Part shown: piece after piece, positions 23,874 to 31,942 of the stretch | How the letters are laid out: the number at the start of each line of letters is the position of its first letter | How positions within the stretch are numbered: the first letter of the stretch is position 1 | NCBI GenBank assembly: GCA_965279655.1 | Contig: OZ257255.1 | Coordinates: 5,265,748 to 5,329,747 of the forward strand | DNA: 64,000 nucleotides | Reading direction: 5' to 3' | Source of the DNA: SCTM01 sp965279655 | GTDB lineage: Bacteria > Pseudomonadota > Alphaproteobacteria > Rhodospirillales > Rhodospirillaceae | Made by a program: the position numbers and the translations under genes | Notes under the pieces: model-generated | The model's database searches: none | Told to the model about the DNA's origin: nothing | What the model saw: the letters and a program-made list of their open reading frames with translations, nothing else

Positions 23874-24839
23874 ATGCTGATCCGCATCGCCAAGGCTTCC
23901 AGTCCGGCCAGTTCCGAGATCACACCCCGATCGGTCTATCTCAATCGCCGCGCCTTCATGGCGGCAGGGGCGGGGGCGATCGCCTTCGGCGCGAGCCCGG
24001 CGGACGCGGCCCTGTCTTCGGGTCCCGGCATGACCGCGAAGTTGACCAACGTAAAAGAAGGCTACCGCAAGGTGTCGGCGCAGGACGCGCTCACCAGCTA
24101 TGACGCGGTCACCAGCTACAATAACTTCTACGAGTTCGGCACGGACAAGGAAGATCCCGCGAAGCAGGCGCACCGCCTCAAGCCGCGGCCTTGGACGGTG
24201 AAAGTCGACGGTTTGTGCAACAAGCCCGGCGCGATCGACCTCGACGAGATCCTCAAACCTCACGCACTCGAGGAACGCGTCTTCCGCCTGCGCTGCGTCG
24301 AAGGCTGGTCGATGGTGATTCCCTGGGTTGGGTTTTCGCTCGGCGATCTCTTGAAGCGCTTTGAGCCGCAGGGCAGCGCCAAGTTCGTGCAGTTCGAGAC
24401 CCTGGTGCGCCCCCAAGAGATGATCGGGCAGAAGGACGCGTTCAGTTTGAAGTGGCCCTATGTCGAAGGCCTGCGGATGGACGAGGCGATGAACCCGCTG
24501 GCCACCGTGGCGGTCGGTCTTTATGGCGAGGAACTCCCCAACCAGAACGGCGCGCCGATCCGCGTGGTACTGCCGTGGAAATACGGTTTCAAGTCGGCGA
24601 AGTCGATCGTGCGCATCTCGTTCGTCGAGAAGCAGCCGGAGAACACCTGGAAGGTGATGCAAGGATCCGAATACGGGTTCTATTCGAACGTGAACCCCAC
24701 CGTCGACCATCCGCGCTGGAGCCAAAAAACAGAACGTCGCATCGGCGATTTCCGCCGACGCGACACCCTGATGTTCAACGGCTATGGGGAGGAAGTCGCC
24801 TCGCTCTATGCCGGTATGGACCTCGTGAAGAACTTCTAG
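23874..24839 (+). CDS. msrP: Periplasmic methionine sulfoxide reductase catalytic subunit MsrP
   Basis: 321 residues of the YedY/MsrP molybdoenzyme family, which repairs oxidised methionines in periplasmic proteins. A Tat signal (NRRAFMAAGAGAIAFG, about 24-40) is followed by the SUOX-like fold; Cys141 in LRCVEGWSMVIPW is the molybdenum ligand, and RVVLPWKYGFKSAKSIV is conserved. ATG 23874 follows GGGAGAAG; ATG 23859 is an alternative. Its membrane partner MsrQ normally lies next door but here is at 28510. It shares its CTAG stop with the convergent DUF1838 gene. Confidence 0.93.
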   Translation: MLIRIAKASSPASSEITPRSVYLNRRAFMAAGAGAIAFGASPADAALSSGPGMTAKLTNVKEGYRKVSAQDALTSYDAVTSYNNFYEFGTDKEDPAKQAHRLKPRPWTVKVDGLCNKPGAIDLDEILKPHALEERVFRLRCVEGWSMVIPWVGFSLGDLLKRFEPQGSAKFVQFETLVRPQEMIGQKDAFSLKWPYVEGLRMDEAMNPLATVAVGLYGEELPNQNGAPIRVVLPWKYGFKSAKSIVRISFVEKQPENTWKVMQGSEYGFYSNVNPTVDHPRWSQKTERRIGDFRRRDTLMFNGYGEEVASLYAGMDLVKNF

Positions 24840-25852
24840 ATTTTATCGGACACGCTGAACACGGATCCATCCGGCTTCATCTTTCCGGCCGCCTTGCGCT
24901 GCTCGATGATCTTCTTCGAGTAGGTCCAGGTGTTCTCGTTCTCCCGCTGCTCCTTCCACTCCTTCGGCGCCTCCAGATACTGCGGATAGTGCTTCTCGGT
25001 GTAGGCCAGGATATTCGCCGGGATCTGCGATTTGCCCTGCTTATACTTGAAGGACTGGGAGTGATAGATCATCACGCCCGGCAGATCGCCCATCTCCATG
25101 AACGGCAGCCACATGCCGACGCGCGCCCAGGCGGTGTGGTTCTCCGCCGAAGTCACCTTCGGATCGCTGAGTTCTTTCAGGCTGCCTGAGATCGCCCACA
25201 TCTCGCCGGACTGATACAGGTCCTGCTGGGACTGCAGCGGGTATTCGGCGCGGGTCAGCGGGTTCTTCTCCGTCGAACGCAGCACGTCGAGTTGGAACAC
25301 CACGCGGTCGCCGACCACTTCGTGCGGGAACGGCGGATCGATCAAGCCGCCCTTCAGCTTGTAGAGGCGGTTCACGGGATCGTTCAGGATGTGCAGGACC
25401 TCGATCTTCTTGTTGGTGATCGGGTTGGTCCATGTGTCGAGGATCTCGCCGGTCTTCGGGTCGCAGTAGTAAAGGACCTCCTTGTGCAGGAAGCGGTAGG
25501 TGCCTTCGCCCATGGCCTGAAGGCGGCTGGCGCCGATGCCGAAGGTCTTGAACACCTTGGTGTTGCCCTTGCCGGACACCCAGGCCCACGCCTCGCCGCG
25601 GAAACCGCTGATGACGTCCTTCTCCGCCAGATCGCCCTGAAGCTTCAGGAGCGCCTTCAGGTTCGTCTCCGGATCCATCAGGTCATACTTGCCCTTGGCG
25701 GGCGCAGCAGCGTCGGCCGTGCGCGCGCCCAAGGCGGCACCGGCGGCGACGCTGAGGCCCGCGCCCAAGGCCGTGCGGCGGCTCAGGCGATCCATGGGTG
25801 TCTGATCGGGGTTTGGCAGCATGAAATCCGACATCAGCGGTGGTCTCGTCAT
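24836..25852 (-). CDS. Tat-exported DUF1838 protein
   Basis: 338 residues. A twin-arginine signal (SRRTALGAGLSVAAGAALG, about 24-43) is followed by the DUF1838 domain, with YYCDPKTGEILDTWTNP and MIYHSQSFKYKQG typical of the family. No catalytic motif is known. ATG 25852 follows GGGGAG by seven bases; ATGs at 25834 and 25795 are alternatives. It lies downstream of two MFS genes on the same strand and inside the msrP-msrQ interval, ending on the CTAG shared with msrP. Confidence 0.8.
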   Translation of the reverse strand: MTRPPLMSDFMLPNPDQTPMDRLSRRTALGAGLSVAAGAALGARTADAAAPAKGKYDLMDPETNLKALLKLQGDLAEKDVISGFRGEAWAWVSGKGNTKVFKTFGIGASRLQAMGEGTYRFLHKEVLYYCDPKTGEILDTWTNPITNKKIEVLHILNDPVNRLYKLKGGLIDPPFPHEVVGDRVVFQLDVLRSTEKNPLTRAEYPLQSQQDLYQSGEMWAISGSLKELSDPKVTSAENHTAWARVGMWLPFMEMGDLPGVMIYHSQSFKYKQGKSQIPANILAYTEKHYPQYLEAPKEWKEQRENENTWTYSKKIIEQRKAAGKMKPDGSVFSVSDKI

Positions 25853-25944
25853 GGAACAACTCCCCAAAAAAATGCCGGCGGAGTCTTTCACAGGCCCCCG
25901 CGTGCGGGGAGGGGGTGGTCGGAGGGACGGCCGGACGCGTCCGC

Positions 25945-27096
25945 CTAGCGGCGGGCCGGCGCGGGCATTCGGGCCGAGCCTACGAAGCACAGGGTGGCCA
26001 GGGCGACGAAGGCCCCGCCGACCCAGCCCAGGGCATCGAAGCCGATCTGGGTGACCGCCAGACCGCCGACCGCGCCCCCCAGGGCCGTGCCGATGTACAG
26101 CGCCGAGGCATTCACGGCCAACACGATGCCGAGGGCTTCGGGGGCGAGGGACACAAGCCGGGATTGTTGGGGCGCGTTGTAGGCAAAGCCCGCCGCGCTC
26201 CACACCGACAGCGCTACCACGGTGCCGACCACTGAGCCCGCGGCCGCGGACATGCCGGCGATCGAGATGCCCAGCAGGATGAGAATCACGAACAGTGTAT
26301 TCACCACGCCGAAGCGGTCGGCCGCCCAGCCGCCCATCGCGTTGCCGGGGATACTGGCGGCACCGTAGGCCCAGAGGAGCGCGGATATTCCGGCGGCGCC
26401 CAGGTGCAGCGACGTTCCGGCCCACGGCCCGATGTAGGTGTAGGGAATGAACTGGCCCGCGAACTGGAAGAGCGTCACGCATAAGGCCAAGGTGATGCGC
26501 GGATCCCGCAGCAGCAGCGTCCATGACCTGAGGTTCACGCGCTGTCCTTCGAGCGCACGCGGGATCCGGCCGGAAAGCCCAAACGCCACCACGAGCGCGA
26601 GTACGCCCACGGCGATGAAGGTCGCGCGCCATCCGACGGAGTACGCAATCAACGTGCCCACGGGGATGCCGATCACCTGCGCGAGCGCCAAGCCGAAGAA
26701 CACCGTTCCTAAAGCCTTCCCACGCGCATCCGGCGGGCTGGTCATGACGGCGACGGTTGAGGCGCAGGGCGTGAACACCGCTGCACCGCACGCGGTGAGA
26801 ACGCGGGCGGCGAACAGCAGCCAGATGTCGGTCGCCGCCGCCGAGAGCAGCGAACCGGCGGCAAAGATGAGCAGGCCGCTCAACAGCAATTGGCGACGGC
26901 GGATGTGGCTGGTGAGAGAGACCAGTAGCGGCGACCCCACGGCATAGCTGACCGCGTAGACCGTCATGAGCTGACCGGCTGTGGCGACGGAGATATCGAG
27001 ATCGCTCGCCAGCGGTGCGAGTAAGCCCGGCACGACGAATGCGCCTGTGCCGATGGTGAAGTTTCCGACCGACAGCGCCCGCAGCGTTGCCCGCAC
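25945..27096 (-). CDS. MFS transporter, drug/sugar efflux (AraJ-like) type
   Basis: 383 residues with twelve predicted membrane helices of the DHA1 efflux group. GNFTIGTGAFVVPGLLAPLA, DISVATAGQLMTVYAVSYA and the motif-C-like GLALAQVIGIPVGTLI are characteristic. The GTG start at 27096 abuts the stop of the preceding MFS gene with no gap, so translation is probably coupled. A 12-base palindrome (25932-25943) directly follows its stop. The substrate is unknown. Confidence 0.85.
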   Translation of the reverse strand: MRATLRALSVGNFTIGTGAFVVPGLLAPLASDLDISVATAGQLMTVYAVSYAVGSPLLVSLTSHIRRRQLLLSGLLIFAAGSLLSAAATDIWLLFAARVLTACGAAVFTPCASTVAVMTSPPDARGKALGTVFFGLALAQVIGIPVGTLIAYSVGWRATFIAVGVLALVVAFGLSGRIPRALEGQRVNLRSWTLLLRDPRITLALCVTLFQFAGQFIPYTYIGPWAGTSLHLGAAGISALLWAYGAASIPGNAMGGWAADRFGVVNTLFVILILLGISIAGMSAAAGSVVGTVVALSVWSAAGFAYNAPQQSRLVSLAPEALGIVLAVNASALYIGTALGGAVGGLAVTQIGFDALGWVGGAFVALATLCFVGSARMPAPARR

Positions 27097-28434
27097 CTAG
27101 TGCAATCCCGCCGCCGCACCTTTTCCGATCATGACGCCCGGCGACTTCATGCGCACGATCAAGGCCGCCACCATCACCAGTCCGTTCAGCGCACCCGCGA
27201 GAATGAACGGCGCCTTCGGACTGACGGCGTCGAACAGATAGCCGCCGAGCGCGGACACGAATGCAATTCCCAAGGCGCCGGCGATGTTGAATCCGCCGAT
27301 CACCGTGGCGCGTCCCTCCTTCGGCGCCTCCTGCCCGAGCAGCGACATGGAGCCGAGAAAGGCGCTCATCTGGCCTACCCCCAGCAGAATGATCAGCGGC
27401 AAATCGGCGCGGTCGAGCGGGTTGTCGACAAAACCCATGCCGAGGTAGCCCACGGCGGCGATCAACAGGCACGCCGCCAGCGTGCTGACGCGATTGAACT
27501 TGTCGAGGAAGAACATCATGAACAGGGTCCAGATCAGCGCGGCGCTGGATGCGATCACAAAGGCATTGCGTGCCGCCGTCGTCGCGGCGGGGAGGTCGAG
27601 GCCTTGCTCGATGCCGGCGTTCTTGACCCAGAGTTGCAGGAACGCGCCGAGGATCACGAGATCGCCGCGGGCGATGAACGCCGCGCCGAACGCCAGCGCA
27701 ATGCGCGGATTGCGCATGTGGGTCGTCGCACGGCGCGCGATGGCCAGAACGCTTTCGTGGACGCCACGCTCTTCCGCTGACGGCGTGCCGCCCTTGAGGC
27801 CGATGCCCACGACCACGGCCGAAACCACGCAAAGCCCAGCGACGATGAAGTGGGTGTAGGTGCCGGCTTGCACATCGTCGAAGCCGGCGTGCTGCAGCCG
27901 CTGGGGCATGCCGCCCATGATGATGTTCAGGATCGCGACGCCGAGGCCGTTCAGGAATCCCGTGATCGCCACCGCCCAGCCCCGCGTGGGCTCTTGCGGA
28001 TAGTCGGTCACCACGGTTCCGAGCGCGCCGGTGCAAACCGCGGTCCCAACCGCATAGACCATGCGGGCGCCCGTCAGCATGGCCACAGAGTCAGCGAGGG
28101 GATGCAACGCATAGCCGAGGCCCATCATCATAAATCCGACGACGAACAGCGCCTTGCGGCCGTAGCGGTCCGCCAACAGCCCCACGGGACCAAATAGCGC
28201 GATCGAAATGACCTCGGTCCAGAACGCGAGTTGCCCCGTGACCATGCCCTGGTTTTCCGGGGGGATATGCAGCATCGCGGTCATCACGTAGGGCGTGCCG
28301 CTGCCGACGTAGGTCAGCAGGCCGATGGTGAAGAACGCGGCGTAGCAGAGCGTGGCGAAGTTCCAGCGGGTGACGCCGGGCACAAGCCAAATCGGGCCAA
28401 AGCGCGCGCAAGTCCTATCGATTCCGACGGTCAT
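27097..28434 (-). CDS. MFS transporter
   Basis: 445 residues with twelve predicted helices. The loop between helices 2 and 3 carries the MFS motif A form GLLADRYGRKALFVVG, which is well conserved. A long central loop (KGGTPSAEERGVHESVLA) separates the halves. It starts at ATG 28434, divergent from msrQ, and is followed without a gap by a second, dissimilar MFS gene. The two could form a functional pair or act separately; substrate unknown. Confidence 0.85.
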   Translation of the reverse strand: MTVGIDRTCARFGPIWLVPGVTRWNFATLCYAAFFTIGLLTYVGSGTPYVMTAMLHIPPENQGMVTGQLAFWTEVISIALFGPVGLLADRYGRKALFVVGFMMMGLGYALHPLADSVAMLTGARMVYAVGTAVCTGALGTVVTDYPQEPTRGWAVAITGFLNGLGVAILNIIMGGMPQRLQHAGFDDVQAGTYTHFIVAGLCVVSAVVVGIGLKGGTPSAEERGVHESVLAIARRATTHMRNPRIALAFGAAFIARGDLVILGAFLQLWVKNAGIEQGLDLPAATTAARNAFVIASSAALIWTLFMMFFLDKFNRVSTLAACLLIAAVGYLGMGFVDNPLDRADLPLIILLGVGQMSAFLGSMSLLGQEAPKEGRATVIGGFNIAGALGIAFVSALGGYLFDAVSPKAPFILAGALNGLVMVAALIVRMKSPGVMIGKGAAAGLH

Positions 28435-28509
28435 CTCAGTACCCCTGGCCCCACTGCTTCGGCACTATAAGATGCGACAGAGTTCGCCGTCATCCTACGA
28501 AGTCCGTTC
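28435..28509. promoter_or_regulatory. Divergent promoter region between MFS gene and msrQ
   Basis: A plus-strand TATAAG (28466-28471) is a good -10 match with 38 bases to the msrQ ATG; the expected -35 position has only CCCTGG. A -10 on the other strand was not found. The msrQ gene thus has its own promoter apart from msrP. Confidence 0.35.
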
Positions 28510-29115
28510 ATGACCGAAGTTGCGTCCATGCCGCCAAAGCTCACGTTTCAGCGTGTGCTAAAGCCCGTCGCGTTCGTGCTCTGCCTGGGGCCGATCTTAT
28601 GGCTGGGCTATCGCGGGGTTGTCGGACAACTCGGCGTCAATCCCATAGAAGCGGTGGTCCGCTATCTCGGCGATTGGGCACTGCGGTTTCTTCTGATCGC
28701 ACTGGCCGTAACGCCGGTGCGGGTCCTCACAGGCTTCACGCCCGTCGGCCGTTTGCGCCGCATGCTCGGCCTGTTCGCCTTCACATACGTCGTCCTGCAC
28801 ATGCTGGCCTATATCGGCCTCGATCGGCTGTTCGACTGGAACGAGTTGTGGAAGGACGTCGTCAAACGCGTCTACATCACGGTCGGCATGGCGGCTTTCG
28901 CGATGCTGCTGCCGCTTGCGATTACGTCGACCGACGCCATGGTGCGGCGGATGGGCGCGCGCGCGTGGCGGCGTCTGCACAGGCTCGTGTATCCCGCGGG
29001 CATCGCCGCGGTGATCCACTACACGCTGATGATCAAGGCGGGCTTTCTACAGCCGATAATCTACGCGGCTATTCTCGGTCTGCTGCTGGCTGTCAGACTC
29101 TTCAAGAAGGCTTGA
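28510..29115 (+). CDS. msrQ: Haem-binding membrane subunit MsrQ
   Basis: 201 residues with six predicted membrane helices of the YedZ/MsrQ ferric-reductase-like family, which passes electrons from the quinone pool or flavin to MsrP. The haem-ligand histidines lie in FTYVVLHMLAYIGLD and in RLHRLVYPAGIAAVIHY. Length is normal. It should work with msrP (23874-24839), 3.7 kb away on the same strand. Confidence 0.92.
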   Translation: MTEVASMPPKLTFQRVLKPVAFVLCLGPILWLGYRGVVGQLGVNPIEAVVRYLGDWALRFLLIALAVTPVRVLTGFTPVGRLRRMLGLFAFTYVVLHMLAYIGLDRLFDWNELWKDVVKRVYITVGMAAFAMLLPLAITSTDAMVRRMGARAWRRLHRLVYPAGIAAVIHYTLMIKAGFLQPIIYAAILGLLLAVRLFKKA

Positions 29116-29282
29116 GCAACGGGCGCTGAACCAAGTGTCGAACGGCAGGGCGCCGCGACCACGGCATAGACCGACGTTGCTGTGATCCGTGAAACTCGCC
29201 CACACCTGCATGCGGGGATGTGTCACCCAAATGCGGCCGCGAAGACCTGGCGTGTAACCGAGGCTCCCGCCATCCATGGGTG

Positions 29283-29468
29283 CTATCCCCGCAGGGAGGC
29301 GCCGGATGACGTGCCGGCTTTCAGGTGGTCGACCACGCGCAGCCATTGGGCGCCCGCAGTCCAGGACGCCCCTTTCAGATGTTCGCGCGCCGTGCGCTGC
29401 GCCAATTCCAACGCGGACTCGCCGTGCCGCCGGCGCAACTCTTCCGCGACGCTCAGGGTATCGAACAT
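29283..29468 (-). CDS. Small helical hypothetical protein
   Basis: 61 residues, start ATG 29468. The pattern MFDTLSVAEELRRRHGESAL followed by a second helix WTAGAQWLRVVDHLKAG resembles a type of short alphaproteobacterial protein with no known role. The ribosome site is weak. The flanking spaces (29116-29282 and 29469-29659) hold nothing I can identify. Confidence 0.5.
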   Translation of the reverse strand: MFDTLSVAEELRRRHGESALELAQRTAREHLKGASWTAGAQWLRVVDHLKAGTSSGASLRG

Positions 29469-29659
29469 GAAGGCCGCCTTTTCTGGCTTGGGTCGGCAAA
29501 CCAACGCCGGAGTTTCTCTATTGTTCCGTGCCGAAACCCGCGCGCCGCGCCTAGGTTTTTGCCAAGCCACTCGATAAGATGGGGGCGACAGGAGCCAAAT
29601 CCTTCTGGCTTAAGAAGAATCTGCCCCTTGCGGGGCTGTTGAAGGCGCCACCGACGCCC

Positions 29660-31834
29660 ATGCTCAAGTCTTCCTCACGACCACGCACGCGAGCCCGCCC
29701 CACCAAGGCCTCCGGGTCCAGCGTGGCCAGCCGCGCGCGCTCCCGTGGCGCCTCCGCGGCAGCCGAGGGGACCCTCGTGGCAGCCTTGGTTGACGCCCTG
29801 GTGCTCGAATGCCGGGGCGGGCTTATCACCGCCATCAACCCGGCGGGGCGCGCGCTGCTGGGTTATGCCGGTAAGGCCCCCGTCGGGCGGCCCTTTGTCT
29901 CCCTGATCGCCGATCCCGCCGTCGCCCGCAAATTGACCGGGTCGCTTTCGGGCCTGGCGGCCGGGAAACAGCCGAAGGTCATAAACCTGCTCGGCCGGAG
30001 CGGGAAGGCGATGGCGTTCACCGTGCGCGCCTCGCGCCTGGACCGGGCCGCTGACGGACGGGTGCTGTTGGTGGCGTCTCCGTCCGCCGCCAGCGCCCAG
30101 GTCCGGACCGATGGGAAGGATGCCGGCCAAGCCCGCGCGGTCGTGGAGGCGCTGGGCGAGGCGATCCTGGGTGTCGACGGCCGGGGTCTCGTGCGCATGG
30201 CGAACCGGGCCGCCGACCATCTGTTCGGTGTCCGCGCCGGCACGATGCTGGGCCACCCGATCCGCGATTTCCTCCCGGCCTGGGCCGGCAGCGGCGCCAA
30301 CGGCGATAGCCCGCTCGTGGTGCCGCCGGAGATTCTCGGCCAATCGCGCGATATCACCGCGGTGCGTCCTGACGGCGGCCATTTTCCCGCCGACATCACC
30401 GTCACCCGGGCCGACCAAGGCACCAACGGCGGCGGTCTCTATGCGCTGATCGTGCGCGACGCGAGCGTGCGCAAGGCGGCTGAAGTCGCGAACCGCTCCT
30501 ATGCGGATCGCTTGGCGCAAGAGGTCGAGACGCGCACAGCGGAAATGCGCACGCTTTCCACGCAGCATCAGCGCGTCCTCGAGGCCGCCTCGGACGGCAT
30601 CGTCGGCGTCGCGCTCGACGGCACCGTTCAATCGGCCAACCGCGCCGCGGCGGACATGCTCAACCGCGACATACGCGCGTTGATCGGATTGGGCCTGGAT
30701 CGCGCCTTCGTGTTCGGCACGGGCACCCTCGTCGGGACGGCGGGCCGCCCCTCGCAGATTCGCGCACAGCTTTGGAATGGCCCGTATCACGTCGCGCTGC
30801 AGGCGCGGCTGGCGCGCACCGATGGCGAGTCATTCGACGCTGAATACACCATTGCGCCGATCACCGAAGGCCGCGAGACGAAGGGCTATGTCATCACCTT
30901 CCGCGACATCTCCGAGCGCAAGCGCGCCGAAACCGAGATGCTGCTCTCCGCCGCCGTGCTGGAGCATTCCACCGAGGGCGTGTTGATCGCCGACAACCGC
31001 GGCCGCATCACTAAGACCAATCCCGCCTTCCGGCGCATCACCGGCTACGAACCTCAGGAACTGTTCGGCAAGTCCCTGACCGACGTGCTGTTCGCCGAGG
31101 CCAAGGCTTCGCCCGGCGTGCTCGACCCCTTGCGGACCATGACCCAGACCGAGTGGGAACAGTGGTGCAAGAACAAGTCCGGCAAGCGCTACGCCGCGCG
31201 CATCAACATGTCGGTCGTGCGCGATCCCGACGGTGAGGTGCAGCAGTACGCGGCGATCGTGTCCGACATCACCCAGCGCAAACTGGATGAAGAGAAGATC
31301 CTTTATCAGGCGAACTACGATCAACTCACCGGACTAGCCAATCGCACCTTGTTCATGGACCGCCTCACGCGCTTGGTGGTGGAGAGCAAGCGCGCCAAGA
31401 CCAACGTCGGTCTGATGTTCATCGACCTGGACGGCTTCAAGGCGATCAACGACAACCTCGGCCACGATGCCGGCGATCTCTTGCTGAAGGGCTGCGCCCG
31501 GCGGTTAGAGAAGTCGGTGCGCGAGTCCGATACGGTGGCACGCCTGGGCGGCGACGAATTCACGGTGATCATGCCCATGCTCGATAGCCTGGACGCCGCC
31601 ACGGTGGTCGCCGGCCGTATTATCCGCTCCCTGGGAGAGCCGTTCGACCTGGACGGGCGCCAGGGCCATGTCTCCGCGTCCATCGGCATCTCCATACTGC
31701 CCGAGCAAGCCGCCGACGCCCCCGGCCTGCTCCACAACGCGGATGTGGCCATGTACCACGCCAAGCGAAGCGGCAAGGCTATGTACAAGTTTTACGCCGC
31801 GGACCTCGAAGCGCCGCCTCCCAAAGGCTCATGA
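29660..31834 (+). CDS. Multi-PAS diguanylate cyclase
   Basis: 724 residues, no membrane helix. Probably four PAS domains in a row (about 35-130, 155-275, 300-425 and 430-555), the last two with clear FRDISERKRAE and VSDITQRKLDE linkers, then a GGDEF domain (about 560-715). GGDEF is intact at 630-634 and the inhibitory RxxD site (RESD, 621-624) stands five residues before it, so an active, product-inhibited cyclic-di-GMP synthase is expected. There is no EAL domain. The open frame permits ATG 29579, but the extra residues are unlike the family; ATG 29660 is preferred. Confidence 0.87.
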   Translation: MLKSSSRPRTRARPTKASGSSVASRARSRGASAAAEGTLVAALVDALVLECRGGLITAINPAGRALLGYAGKAPVGRPFVSLIADPAVARKLTGSLSGLAAGKQPKVINLLGRSGKAMAFTVRASRLDRAADGRVLLVASPSAASAQVRTDGKDAGQARAVVEALGEAILGVDGRGLVRMANRAADHLFGVRAGTMLGHPIRDFLPAWAGSGANGDSPLVVPPEILGQSRDITAVRPDGGHFPADITVTRADQGTNGGGLYALIVRDASVRKAAEVANRSYADRLAQEVETRTAEMRTLSTQHQRVLEAASDGIVGVALDGTVQSANRAAADMLNRDIRALIGLGLDRAFVFGTGTLVGTAGRPSQIRAQLWNGPYHVALQARLARTDGESFDAEYTIAPITEGRETKGYVITFRDISERKRAETEMLLSAAVLEHSTEGVLIADNRGRITKTNPAFRRITGYEPQELFGKSLTDVLFAEAKASPGVLDPLRTMTQTEWEQWCKNKSGKRYAARINMSVVRDPDGEVQQYAAIVSDITQRKLDEEKILYQANYDQLTGLANRTLFMDRLTRLVVESKRAKTNVGLMFIDLDGFKAINDNLGHDAGDLLLKGCARRLEKSVRESDTVARLGGDEFTVIMPMLDSLDAATVVAGRIIRSLGEPFDLDGRQGHVSASIGISILPEQAADAPGLLHNADVAMYHAKRSGKAMYKFYAADLEAPPPKGS

Positions 31835-31846
31835 AATTCCACAAGA

Positions 31847-31860
31847 AATCCGGCCGGATT
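31847..31860. promoter_or_regulatory. 14-base perfect palindrome upstream of tkt
   Basis: AATCCGGCCGGATT is a perfect palindrome lying 13 bases past the diguanylate cyclase stop and 83 bases before the transketolase ATG. It lacks a T-run. It may be an operator or a small hairpin. Confidence 0.3.
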
Positions 31861-31942
31861 CGGGGCTTGCAATCGGCACTTTGATCCCCCACAAGCAACC
31901 CGCCGGGGGCGGCCGCCGCTCGGTTTTCCTGAGCCCGGACCG

